Origin: Promicromonospora panici | GTDB lineage: Bacteria > Actinomycetota > Actinomycetes > Actinomycetales > Cellulomonadaceae | Direction: 5' to 3' | DNA length: 64,000 bases | Assembly: GCF_900608595.1 (NCBI RefSeq) | Contig: NZ_UWYY01000006.1 | Coordinates: forward strand, 124,001 to 188,000 | Shown here: positions 1-8,843 of the stretch, piece after piece | How positions within the stretch are numbered: position 1 is the stretch's first letter | Layout of the letters: each line of letters opens with the position of its first letter | Position numbers and translations under genes: made by a program | The notes under the pieces: generated by a model | Seen by the model: only the letters and a program-made list of their open reading frames with translations | Told to the model about the DNA's origin: nothing | Databases searched by the model: none

Positions 1-864
1 CGCCTTCGCCGCCCGCTTGGCCCGCGCGGCCGGGTCTATCCGGTTGGCGTGCTCGTTGATGAGAGCGACCAGCCGACGCGTACCGACACCCTCGAGGACC
101 GCCGGGTCTGCACAGAGTTCCGCGTCGATGAGCTGCCGGTCCGCCAGGTTCAGGCAGGCGGTCTCCTTGACCAGCAGCGTCGCCCGCTCCTGGGACAGCC
201 AGCCCTCCCGGAGCGCGTTCAGGGTGTGCGGCATCTCGGTGTGCCACACCTTCGCGACCCCGAGCAGCGATCGCGCCCGGTGCGGCGAGACGCGCAGCGC
301 GAGCCCCACCTGCTGAGCCACGCTCGCCTCGGCGTCGCGCGCGGCGGACTTGGTAGTCACCGGGATCTGGCGGCCACGCTTGTCGTGGGCGGTGCCGCCC
401 GACGCGATCGCCGCCTCCTTCGCCACCCGGACCTCTTCGTCACGCAGGTCGACCAGCACCTGGGACTGTGCGGCCGTGACGCCAGCGGCAAGCTCCTCCA
501 GCGCGCGCAGGGTCGCGACGCGTGAGGCGGCGTCGGCCGGACCTGAATCCGACACGAACCACGCGTGCACGGCCGCGATCCTGTCCGCGGTCACGCCACC
601 GGTGAGGGCACCGGGCGACCCGACGGCGTCGGGCCTGCCGTCGTCGGGCTCGATGTCAGAGACCAGTGCCAGGCCGGCAATCACGTCGCCCGCCCGCGCG
701 GCGGCGGGCAGCACACCGCCAACCGGCGACCCCTCCGCTGCACTCTCTCTGAACACGACATCATCATATAGCACGCCCGTTCGATTGGCCTCTTGAACCC
801 GCCGATCCACAGCCGAACCCTGACCGGTCGTGGACTCGACGACTGTCGGACGGGTGTCCAACAC
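1..864 (-). CDS. DUF222 / HNH endonuclease domain protein (3' end outside window)
   Basis: The reverse strand from about 864 to the left edge is an open frame with strongly GC-rich third positions. It reads through the alpha-helical DUF222 region that precedes an HNH nuclease domain in a large actinobacterial family; stretches such as AQSQVLVDLRDEEVRVAKEAA, VSPHRARSLLGVAKVWHTEMP, SQERATLLVKETACL and ALINEHANRIDP are visible. The HNH motif itself would lie beyond position 1. The start is uncertain: I chose a GTG at 864-862, but the frame stays open to an ATG at 912-910 and no candidate has a good ribosome binding site. These genes are often multicopy and their biological role is not established. 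The family call is good; activity is inference. Confidence 0.72.
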   Translation of the reverse strand, partial: MLDTRPTVVESTTGQGSAVDRRVQEANRTGVLYDDVVFRESAAEGSPVGGVLPAAARAGDVIAGLALVSDIEPDDGRPDAVGSPGALTGGVTADRIAAVHAWFVSDSGPADAASRVATLRALEELAAGVTAAQSQVLVDLRDEEVRVAKEAAIASGGTAHDKRGRQIPVTTKSAARDAEASVAQQVGLALRVSPHRARSLLGVAKVWHTEMPHTLNALREGWLSQERATLLVKETACLNLADRQLIDAELCADPAVLEGVGTRRLVALINEHANRIDPAARAKRAAKA

Positions 865-932
865 CCGGCGTTCATGCCTGTGCCATCTGACGACGCGACC
901 CTGTGCCGTCATCGTCAGACCCAGGAGGACCC

Positions 933-2615
933 ATGCCTGCCCCGTTCCGCGCCACCGATCTGCCTCGCTGGGCCGACCCCTCCGTTCCAGCCTCTTCCCT
1001 TGACCCGCAGGGCGCCTCCCGCCGGGCGTTCCTGCGCCTCGGCATGGTCGGTGGGCTAGCCCTCGCCGCGGGCGCGCACGCCGGCGCCGCGAGCGCGCAC
1101 GCCTCCACCGCGTCGGGCCGCCCCGGAGACCCGCAGCTCGCGTGGCTCGTCGGCGACCACCACGTGCACAGCCGCTACAGCCATGACGCCAAGTACGACT
1201 TCGACCAGCTCGCCAGGAGGGGCGCGGAGCTCGGCCTGGACTGGATGGTCTTCACCGAGCACAGCAACCACGGGCACGCCGAGAAGGGAGCCGCCGCCGA
1301 GCACGCGGAGATCATGGCGGCGCGGGCAGGCAACCCGCGCCAGCTGATCTTCCAGGGCCTCGAGTGGTACATCCCCGCGGCTGAGCACGGCACCGTGTTC
1401 GCCGCGCCCGGCCCGCACGAGGTCGAGCTGCTGCGCGAGTTCGAGCGCCGATGGGACGGCAAGCTCAACGGCTGGGCGGACAACCTGCCCGAGAACGAGG
1501 CCCGCGCGGTCGAGGCCCTGCGCTGGCTCGCAGCTCGCAAGAAGGAGCGCTACGTCGACGACGTCCTCGTCCTGGCCAACCACCCGTCCCGGCTCGGCAT
1601 CGACTCCCCGCACGAGATCCGGGCCTGGCGTGACGCCGCGGCCGGCATCTGCATCGGCATGGAGGGCGCGCCGGGTGCCCAGGGCGACGCCGACCCCGCC
1701 TGGGTCGCCTACCGCGGTAGCACGCGGGCCCAGCGGGGCGAGTACAACAATGCACCGCGGCCCGACTCTTTCGGCGGCTACCCGGCCGAGGCCTACCGCA
1801 CCTTCGGCGGCTTCGACTGGATGACGGCCACCGTCGGCGGTCTGTGGGACGCGATGCTGTCGGAGGGCTCACTCTTCTCGATCACGTCCAACTCGGACAA
1901 CCACCGCACCATCTGGGACACCTGGCGCGACGGCGACATGCCGGCCGGCGAGAACTTCGACTCCCTCGGCTGGAAGCCGTCCCCCGTCGACACCGGGACG
2001 CCGCAGCCGGGAAGCGACTTCTGGCCCGGCGAGTTCAGCCGCACCCACGTCGGCGTGACCCGGCACGGGTACCTCGACGTCATGGACGGCCTCCGCCGCG
2101 GCCGGGTCTGGGTGGACCACGGACACCTCGTGGACGGGCTCGACGTGCGCCTCCTTCGCTCCGGCCGCGACGCCGGGTCCGGCCGCGGTACGACTCTCGG
2201 CGGCCGGCTCACGGTGCGGCGCGGGACCGCGGCCGAGCTGATGATCACGGTGCGCAGCGCGCACCGGCCCAACCCGCACGGGGTCCTCCCCCGGCTCGCC
2301 CACCTCGACGTGATCCGGGGCGCCGTCACCGGACCCTCGTCCGACCGGGACACCTGGCGGGCGCCCGACACGCGCGTCGTCGAGCAGGTCGACACCAGTG
2401 GCCGGTCCGGCACCTACGGCCTGCGCATCCCGCTCGGCCGCATCACCGAGTCCTGCTACATCCGTCTGCGCGGCAGCGACGGCAACCGCCACGGTGCCGG
2501 CTATCTCGGAGCGTCGATCGACCCCGCGGGCCCGCTGCCGCATGCCGACAATGACGGCGACCCGTGGGCGGATACCTGGCTCTACACCAACCCGATCTAC
2601 ATCGACGTGCGCTAG
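933..2615 (+). CDS. Tat-exported PHP-domain metal-dependent phosphoesterase
   Basis: The ATG at 933 is preceded by AGGAGG at 923-928; an ATG at 903 lacks such a site. The N-terminus carries a twin-arginine signal (SRRAFLRLG near residues 30-38) followed by an Ala/Gly-rich hydrophobic stretch and an AHA-type cleavage region, so export in folded form is likely. The mature part opens with the PHP metal-binding motif DHHVHSRYS and continues with FTEHSNHGH and LANHPSRLG, which supply further His/Asp ligands. PHP domains hydrolyse phosphoester bonds with two or three metal ions; the natural substrate here is unknown. About 560 residues, complete. The C-terminal third looks like an all-beta accessory region. 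Confidence 0.8.
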   Translation: MPAPFRATDLPRWADPSVPASSLDPQGASRRAFLRLGMVGGLALAAGAHAGAASAHASTASGRPGDPQLAWLVGDHHVHSRYSHDAKYDFDQLARRGAELGLDWMVFTEHSNHGHAEKGAAAEHAEIMAARAGNPRQLIFQGLEWYIPAAEHGTVFAAPGPHEVELLREFERRWDGKLNGWADNLPENEARAVEALRWLAARKKERYVDDVLVLANHPSRLGIDSPHEIRAWRDAAAGICIGMEGAPGAQGDADPAWVAYRGSTRAQRGEYNNAPRPDSFGGYPAEAYRTFGGFDWMTATVGGLWDAMLSEGSLFSITSNSDNHRTIWDTWRDGDMPAGENFDSLGWKPSPVDTGTPQPGSDFWPGEFSRTHVGVTRHGYLDVMDGLRRGRVWVDHGHLVDGLDVRLLRSGRDAGSGRGTTLGGRLTVRRGTAAELMITVRSAHRPNPHGVLPRLAHLDVIRGAVTGPSSDRDTWRAPDTRVVEQVDTSGRSGTYGLRIPLGRITESCYIRLRGSDGNRHGAGYLGASIDPAGPLPHADNDGDPWADTWLYTNPIYIDVR

Positions 2616-2691
2616 CAAGCCTCCGCGGAAGCGCTAGGCGGCGTCGGCCGGTACTAGGACATTTTGGTTGTTGTGTCCGCGTCAGTAGGGC

Positions 2692-2697
2692 TACCCT
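2692..2697 (+). promoter_or_regulatory. possible promoter for the VanY-type peptidase gene
   Basis: The roughly 200-bp gap 2616-2817 contains a -10-like TACCCT at 2692-2697 with a -35-like TTGTTG at 2668-2673, an 18-bp spacer. The -35 region lies inside a GGACA...TGTCC inverted pair (about 2657-2678). The pattern is short and could be chance. Confidence 0.25.
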
Positions 2698-2817
2698 GGT
2701 CGCTCTCGACGGCCGGCGTCGATGCCACAGCCTGCATCGATGCCCGGCTCGACCGAGTTGCGGACGGCGCGAGCGGCGCCGCCGCGAACATGCCAGGCGC
2801 AAGGGGGCGTTTCACCA

Positions 2818-4485
2818 GTGACGGACAAGACGAGTGGTGCCAGGCCGAACGAGTACCCGGCCGGCGCCGCGTTCCTGCGTGATCGCGGCGCGCACCTGCG
2901 CCGCGCGCTGACGAACCCGCGCGCCCGGAACGTCTGGACCGGCGCGGTCGCCCTGGCCGTGACCGGCGGGGTGCTGGTCAGCGCGTCGGCGAGCGTGCCC
3001 GTCGCGGGCACGACGGCGTCCGACACGTCGGCGTCGAGCAGGACGTCCGGCACGACGACGTCCGCCACGCAGTCCGGCGCCACGACGGGCGCCGGCCGGC
3101 CGCTTGCCGGGACCGGAGTCCAGGGGCAGGCCGCACCGACCGGCATCAACGGCGTCACGGTCGGCCAGGTGCTCGCGGTGCTGGATCGCGCCGAGCGCCG
3201 GCTGCGGCAGGGCTCGCCCCTCAGCCCTCGCATCGCGCAGGCGGCGGCGGAGCTGGGCATGCTCTACACGACGTACCAGGCTCAGCAGCTCGCACTCGAC
3301 GGCGCTGACGACGACGCGGAAGACGGCGCGCGCGACCTGCCCCGGGACGACGCCGGCCCGGCATCGGGCGCCACGCCCGGCCCGGCGGGTACCGCTGAGC
3401 CACCCGGCGGCGCGACGTCGGCCGCCCCGGTGCTGCGCTTCGTGACCGCGCAGCCCTCGGCGAACGCCCCGGTTGTGTCCCACCCGGGCGCCGAGCGGCG
3501 GGACTCCGACCACGTCACCTTCGACGAGGTGGCCGTCGCCGCGATGCGGCTCGCGAACCTGCTCGATCCGACGTCGCCGACCGCGCTCGTCGAGGCGCTG
3601 CCGGACGCCGAGTCCTCGCTGCGCCGGAGCCTGCTGGAGACCGTGGCTGCCTACGGCGACTCCACAGCGGGTTACGCCAACGGCCGCATTCCCGCCGACG
3701 TGCTGTGCCCGCTGCCCTTCGCGCCCGGGCACATGCTGCGCTGCGACGCGGCCGAGCGACTGACGGCGCTCAGCGCAGAGTTCGAGAGGGCGTTCGGCTA
3801 CCCGATCCCGCTGACGGACTCGTACCGCCCCTACTCGATGCAGGTGGCGGTCAAGGGCACCAAGCCGCACCTCGCGGCGATCCCCGGCACCTCCAACCAC
3901 GGCTGGGGCCTCGCGATCGACCTGGACGACCCCATCGCGGGCGGCAGCTCCGCCGAGTACGTCTGGCTGCGACTGCAGGCGCCCGACTACGGCTGGGACA
4001 ACCCGTCGTGGGCCCGCCTCGGCGGCGCGAAGCCGGAGCCGTGGCACTTCGAGTTCTTCGCCGCCGGCTCGATCCCGAACCGCGCCATCGACCCGTCCGA
4101 TGTCGGCACCTGGGCACCCGGCGCACCAGCGGCACCCGACGACGAGGACGGTGCTGTCGTCGTCCCCGCGCGCACTCCGGGCGACGCGGGTGCGCCGTCC
4201 GAGGGTGCCGTCAGCGATCACACGGCGGGCGCCGGAACCGACGCCGGAGCACCCGCCCAGGGCGACGACGCGGCCCCCAAGCCGGCCGACCCGACCCCGG
4301 CCCCGCCCGCGAAGCCGGCGCCGAAGCCCACGCCGTCCGACCCGCCCGAGGAGGCCCCTGACGCCCCCACCGCACCCGACACCGGTGTCGTCGGAGACGT
4401 GGTCGACGACACCGTCGAGCTGGTGGACGGGACCGTCAACGGTGTCGTGGGTGGCCTGGTCGGCGGGCTGCTCGGCACCGACTGA
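2818..4485 (+). CDS. M15 (VanY-type) D-alanyl-D-alanine carboxypeptidase, membrane anchored
   Basis: Predicted to trim the terminal D-Ala from peptidoglycan stem peptides outside the membrane. A hydrophobic segment (GAVALAVTGGVLVSASASV, about residues 40-58) acts as signal anchor. The catalytic region carries the M15B zinc motifs: DSYRPYSMQ, GTSNHGWGLAIDLDD (His and Asp ligands) and EPWHFEF (the last His). It is followed by a long Pro/Ala/Asp-rich linker and a hydrophobic Gly/Val-rich tail ending VGGLLGTD, perhaps for wall or membrane association. The GTG at 2818 follows AAGGGGG at 2801-2807; the frame is open upstream to 2722 but that part looks non-coding. A second M15 enzyme is at 18653-19600. 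Confidence 0.82.
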   Translation: MTDKTSGARPNEYPAGAAFLRDRGAHLRRALTNPRARNVWTGAVALAVTGGVLVSASASVPVAGTTASDTSASSRTSGTTTSATQSGATTGAGRPLAGTGVQGQAAPTGINGVTVGQVLAVLDRAERRLRQGSPLSPRIAQAAAELGMLYTTYQAQQLALDGADDDAEDGARDLPRDDAGPASGATPGPAGTAEPPGGATSAAPVLRFVTAQPSANAPVVSHPGAERRDSDHVTFDEVAVAAMRLANLLDPTSPTALVEALPDAESSLRRSLLETVAAYGDSTAGYANGRIPADVLCPLPFAPGHMLRCDAAERLTALSAEFERAFGYPIPLTDSYRPYSMQVAVKGTKPHLAAIPGTSNHGWGLAIDLDDPIAGGSSAEYVWLRLQAPDYGWDNPSWARLGGAKPEPWHFEFFAAGSIPNRAIDPSDVGTWAPGAPAAPDDEDGAVVVPARTPGDAGAPSEGAVSDHTAGAGTDAGAPAQGDDAAPKPADPTPAPPAKPAPKPTPSDPPEEAPDAPTAPDTGVVGDVVDDTVELVDGTVNGVVGGLVGGLLGTD

Positions 4486-4645
4486 GGCGACGCGGCCGAA
4501 AACCCCGCGCTCCGGCAAAAAATCACCCCCGGCTTCCCGCCGGCATCTTCCCCACACCGACACGCTCCTCTACAGTTTCCCGAGTCACGCTTTCTTCACA
4601 TAAGGGCCACCCGGGTCGCGGTGGCCTTCCGAACGGGGAGCACGT

Positions 4646-7366
4646 ATGAATCGGAGCAGGTACCTCGGGGCGCTCGCAGCCCTCGCACTGGCTGCCGGGG
4701 GTGTCACCGCCCAGGGGCTCGCGGCCCAGGGCGCGACGGCCGGGCTCGAAAGGGCCGGCACCATCGACCCGATAGCGCCGGTGCACGACATACCGAGCTC
4801 CGTCGACACGACCCTGGTCAACGAGACCAAGGGCTCGTGGTTCGTCGAGCTGGAGAGCGAGCCGGCGTCATCGGGCACGGACGCCAAGACCCTGACCGCC
4901 GAACGCCAGGACTTCCGGGCGGCCGCGAAGGACGCGGGCGTCGACTACTCCGTGCGGCGCGCGTTCCACACCCTGTTCAACGGCTACTCCATCAACATGG
5001 ACTCGGCCCAGCTCGGACGCCTGCAGCGCACCGAGGGCGTCAAGGCGATCTACCCCATGACACGGATGGAGATCCCCGAGACACTCCCCGCCGGCAACGA
5101 GCCCGACCTCGCGACGGCGCTCGGCATGACGGGCGCGGACATCGCGCAGAACGAGCTCGGCCTGACAGGCGAAGGCGTCAAGGTCGCCGTCATGGACACG
5201 GGTATCGACGTCGACCACCCGGACCTGGGCGGCCCCGGCTTCCCGAACAGCCGCGTGGTGGCCGGCTACGACCTGGTGGGCGACGAGTACAACGCCAACT
5301 CGAGCGACCCGGACCGGCGGGTCCCGCACCCCGACGCCGTACCCGACGACTGCCAGGGCCACGGCACCCACGTGGCGGGCATCGTCGGCGCGAACGGCGA
5401 AGGCAGGGACGGCGGGATCACGGGCGTGGCCCCCGGCGTCTCCTTCGGTGCCTACCGCGTGTTCGGCTGCGAAGGCTCCACCGACGCGGACATCATGATC
5501 GCCGCGATGGAGCGCGCTCTCGCGGACGACATGGACGTGCTGAACATGTCCATCGGCTCGGCCTTCTCGTGGCCCACGTACCCGACCGCGACCGCGAGCG
5601 ACCGGCTCGTCGACCGCGGCATGGTCGTCGTCGCCTCGATCGGCAACTCGGGCGCGTCCGGCCTGTACTCGGCCGGAGCGCCCGGCCTCGGCGAGAAGGT
5701 CATCGGCGTCGCGTCGTTCGACAACACGCACGTCACCGCGGTCTCCGTCGTCGCCAACCCCTCGGGCGCGAGCGTGCCCTACCTCCCCCTGGGCAACGTC
5801 GCCGCCCCGCCCACCGAGGGCACCACCGACCCGTTGGTCGACGCCGGAGCCGTCTGCCCCAGCGTCGGCATCCCGCTCGAGGCCGACGTCACGGGCAAGA
5901 CCGCCCTCATCGCGCGCGGCTCGTGCACCTTCGAGGAGAAGTACGCCACGGCCGCCGCGGCGGGTGCCACCGCCGTCGTGATCTACAACTCGAGCCCCGG
6001 CCTGTTCTCCGGCGGGGGCGTCGTGGACCGCGACATCCCGGGCATCGGCATCCCGCAGGCGGAGGGCAAGGCGCTCGCGGCCGAGCTCGCCGCGGGCACT
6101 GAGGTGACGCTCACATGGAGCGCCGACGAGGTGTCCACACCCAGCCCGACCGGCGGCCTGATCAGCTCGTTCAGCTCGTATGGCCTCTCTCCCGACCTGG
6201 CCCTCAAGCCCGACATCGGGGCCCCCGGTGGCAACATCAACTCGACCCTGCCGCTCGAGCAGGGCGGCCACGGCGTCAATTCGGGCACGTCGATGGCGTC
6301 GCCGCACGTCGCGGGCGCCGTCGCCCTGCTGCTCGAGGCGAAGCCCGGGCTACGCGCGTGGGACGTCCGGGACATCCTGCAGAACAGCGCCGACCCGGCT
6401 GCGTGGTCCGGCAACCCGGGAGCCGGCTACCTCGACAACGCGCACCGGCAGGGCGCGGGCATGCTCGACATCCCGGGCGTCGTACAGGCCGGCGCCACCG
6501 TGCGGCCCGCGAAGCTCGCGCTCGGTGAGAGCGACACCCGGACCGGCGGGACCAGCACCAAGTGGGTCACGGTCCGCAACACCACCCGCGAGACCGTCAC
6601 GTACACCGTGTCGCACGCGCCGGCGCTCGCGACGTCCGGCAACACCTTCGCGCCGTCGTTCGCTGACACGTACGCGGACGTGTCGTTCAGCCGCGAGTCG
6701 GTGACGCTGCGGCCTGGCCGCTCCGCCACCGTCGGCGTGACCGTCACCGCACCCGAGGCGACGGACGCCGACCAGCTCATCTACGGCGGGTACGTGGTGC
6801 TCACCGCCGACGACGGCACCGCCTACTCCGTGCCGTACGCCGGATACGCGGGCGACTACCAGGCGATCGACCCGATCACGCCGGTCATGTCCGGCGGCGA
6901 GGTGGTGGCCGACCTGCCCTCGGTCGGGAGCATCACCGCGTGTGCCGAGTTCATCAATTTCGACTGCATCGACCCGCAGGGCGACTACGAGCTGCTGCCC
7001 GACGGCGGCACGTACACGCTCGGCACCGTGGACGGGCTGCCCGACATCCCGTACACGCTGGTCCACTTCCAGCACCAGGTGGAGAAGCTGCAGGTCACGG
7101 TACTCGACGCCGCAACCGGCCGCCCGGTGGACCGCCGCGGTGCGTACGCCGTCGACGTGACGGGCGGGGAGCGGAACGAAACCGCCGGCGGGTTCACCGC
7201 CTACGCGTGGGACGGCTCCTACACGACGCTGCGCGGGGACACGAAGAGCGTGCCCGACGGCGACTACGTGCTCTCCCTCAAGGCCCTGAAGGCCGACGGC
7301 GAGCCCTGGAACTCCGAGCACTGGGAGACCTGGACGTCCCCGACGATCACCATCGACCGTCCGTAA
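4646..7366 (+). CDS. secreted subtilisin-like serine protease (S8) with PA insert
   Basis: A 906-residue exported protease. Signal peptide residues 1-30, then an I9-type propeptide (about 50-135, FHTLFNGYSINM typical), then the S8 domain with the triad Asp184 (VMDTGIDVDHPD), His239 (GHGTHVAGI) and Ser549 (NSGTSMASPHVAG). A protease-associated (PA) domain is inserted between His and Ser (about 365-480), as in cucumisin/C5a-peptidase-like enzymes. The C-terminal 300 residues are beta-rich, with an Fn3-like region (TKWVTVRNTTRETVTYTV). The start is well supported: GGGGAG stands just before the ATG. Likely extracellular protein degradation. The 7-bp hairpin GGCCACC/GGTGGCC (4605-4626) just before the ribosome binding site might affect translation. 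Confidence 0.9.
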   Translation: MNRSRYLGALAALALAAGGVTAQGLAAQGATAGLERAGTIDPIAPVHDIPSSVDTTLVNETKGSWFVELESEPASSGTDAKTLTAERQDFRAAAKDAGVDYSVRRAFHTLFNGYSINMDSAQLGRLQRTEGVKAIYPMTRMEIPETLPAGNEPDLATALGMTGADIAQNELGLTGEGVKVAVMDTGIDVDHPDLGGPGFPNSRVVAGYDLVGDEYNANSSDPDRRVPHPDAVPDDCQGHGTHVAGIVGANGEGRDGGITGVAPGVSFGAYRVFGCEGSTDADIMIAAMERALADDMDVLNMSIGSAFSWPTYPTATASDRLVDRGMVVVASIGNSGASGLYSAGAPGLGEKVIGVASFDNTHVTAVSVVANPSGASVPYLPLGNVAAPPTEGTTDPLVDAGAVCPSVGIPLEADVTGKTALIARGSCTFEEKYATAAAAGATAVVIYNSSPGLFSGGGVVDRDIPGIGIPQAEGKALAAELAAGTEVTLTWSADEVSTPSPTGGLISSFSSYGLSPDLALKPDIGAPGGNINSTLPLEQGGHGVNSGTSMASPHVAGAVALLLEAKPGLRAWDVRDILQNSADPAAWSGNPGAGYLDNAHRQGAGMLDIPGVVQAGATVRPAKLALGESDTRTGGTSTKWVTVRNTTRETVTYTVSHAPALATSGNTFAPSFADTYADVSFSRESVTLRPGRSATVGVTVTAPEATDADQLIYGGYVVLTADDGTAYSVPYAGYAGDYQAIDPITPVMSGGEVVADLPSVGSITACAEFINFDCIDPQGDYELLPDGGTYTLGTVDGLPDIPYTLVHFQHQVEKLQVTVLDAATGRPVDRRGAYAVDVTGGERNETAGGFTAYAWDGSYTTLRGDTKSVPDGDYVLSLKALKADGEPWNSEHWETWTSPTITIDRP

Positions 7367-7371
7367 CCCTT

Positions 7372-7434
7372 GGTTGTGGGCGGGACCGTTGCGTCTAAAA
7401 CCGGCGCATAGTTGCAACGGTCCCGCCCACAACC
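7372..7434. repeat. intergenic palindrome, family A copy 1
   Basis: Left arm 7372-7392 and right arm 7414-7434 are perfect 21-bp inverted repeats (beginning GGTTGTGGGCGGGACC) around a 21-nt loop. It lies between the stop of the subtilisin gene (7366) and the stop of lysA (7482), so it probably acts as a bidirectional transcription terminator. A related element, inverted in orientation and similar even in the loop, is at 48163-48231. There is no T-tract. Confidence 0.85.
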
Positions 7435-7481
7435 ACGTTCAAAGCCGGGGTTGAATCAGCCTGCTGGATCAGCCCACCCGT

Positions 7482-8843
7482 TCAGCCCTGGTCGAGGGCC
7501 AGCAGGTCGTCCTCCGACTCGCGGCGGACCAGCACGCGCGACGCGCCGTCGGACACCGCGATGACCGGCGGGCGCGGCAGCATGTTGTAGTTCGACGCCA
7601 TGGAGCGCCCGTAGGCACCGGTCGCGGCGACGGCGAGCAGGTCGCCGGCGCGCACGTCGGCCGGAAGCTGCACCTCGTGCACCACGATGTCGCCGGACTC
7701 GCAGTGCTTGCCCACCACGCGGGCCAGCACGGTATCGGCCGCTGACGAACGACCCACGACCTCCGCGTGGTACGCCGCCCCGTACAGCGCCGGGCGGATG
7801 TTGTCGCTCATGCCGCCGTCGACCGACACGTAGGTACGGACGAACTCGGCGCCCCCACCGGCGTCGGACACCGTGACCGGCTTGACCGTGCCGACCGTGT
7901 AGAGCGTGAGGCCCGCCGGGCCGACGATCGCCCGGCCCGGCTCTATCGAGAACCGCGGCAGGCTCGTGCCCAGGTCCTGGCACACGCCGGCCACCGACTG
8001 CGCGATGTCCTTCGCCACCCGCTCCGGGTCGAGCGCGACATCGCCCGGAAGGTAGGCGATGCCGTACCCGCCGCCGAGGTCCACCTCGTCGACCAGCACG
8101 CCCGAACGCTCGGCCAGGTCGGCCCGCAGGCGCAGCACGACGCGCGCCGCCGCCTCGAAACCGTCGGGGTCGAGGATCTGGGAGCCGATGTGCGAGTGGA
8201 TGCCGAGCAGCTTCAGCTCGGGGTGCTTCAGCACCGCCAGCAGCGCGTTCATCGCGGGGCTCCCGGTGTCCCCCACCGGGTTGACCGACAGTCCGAACTT
8301 CTGGTCCTCGTGAGCGGTGGCGATGTACTCGTGCCCGCCCGCGTGGACGCCGGTGGTCACTCGGACCATCACCGGCGCCACGACACCGCGCTCGGCCGCG
8401 AGCCGCGCGACCCGCTCGATCTCGACCAGCGAGTCCACGATGATGCGGCCCACCCCGGCGTCCAGCGCCCGCAGGATCTCGGCGTCGGACTTGTTGTTGC
8501 CGTGCAGGCCGATCCCGGCACCCGGCACCTCGGCCCGGAGGGCGACCGCGAGCTCGCCGCCCGACGCCGTGTCGACCCGCAGCCCTTCCTCGCGCGCCCA
8601 GCGCGCGACGGCCACGGTGAGCAGCGCCTTGCCGGCGTAGTACACGTCCACGCCCGTGCCGACAGCGCCGAACGCCGCCTCGAACGCGGTGCGGTACGCG
8701 CGGGCCCGCATGCGGAAGTCGGCCTCGTCGAGCACGTACGCGGGCGTGCCGTGCTGGGCGGCGAGGCCGCGGACGTCGACGCCCCCGACAGTCAGCGCGC
8801 CGTCCGGCAGCCGCCCGGTGCCGCTGGACCAGGGCGCGCCCAT
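7482..8843 (-). CDS. lysA: diaminopimelate decarboxylase
   Basis: Catalyses the last step of lysine synthesis, meso-diaminopimelate to L-lysine plus CO2, with pyridoxal phosphate. A fold-type III PLP enzyme: DVYYAGKALLTVAVARW near the N-terminus contains the Schiff-base Lys, LHGNNKSDAE, HSHIGSQI and DLGGGYGIAY are PLP-barrel motifs, and CESGDIV toward the C-terminus holds the active-site Cys from the partner subunit. About 453 residues, full length. The ATG at 8843-8841 overlaps the argS stop as TGATG; an in-frame GTG sits directly upstream at 8848-8846. Co-transcribed and probably translationally coupled with argS, a pairing common in actinobacteria. Confidence 0.93.
   Translation of the reverse strand: MGAPWSSGTGRLPDGALTVGGVDVRGLAAQHGTPAYVLDEADFRMRARAYRTAFEAAFGAVGTGVDVYYAGKALLTVAVARWAREEGLRVDTASGGELAVALRAEVPGAGIGLHGNNKSDAEILRALDAGVGRIIVDSLVEIERVARLAAERGVVAPVMVRVTTGVHAGGHEYIATAHEDQKFGLSVNPVGDTGSPAMNALLAVLKHPELKLLGIHSHIGSQILDPDGFEAAARVVLRLRADLAERSGVLVDEVDLGGGYGIAYLPGDVALDPERVAKDIAQSVAGVCQDLGTSLPRFSIEPGRAIVGPAGLTLYTVGTVKPVTVSDAGGGAEFVRTYVSVDGGMSDNIRPALYGAAYHAEVVGRSSAADTVLARVVGKHCESGDIVVHEVQLPADVRAGDLLAVAATGAYGRSMASNYNMLPRPPVIAVSDGASRVLVRRESEDDLLALDQG

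Noticed and set aside
1..525. Plus-strand frames at the left edge
   Set aside because: They are antisense to the DUF222 protein on the minus strand, which has recognisable sequence.
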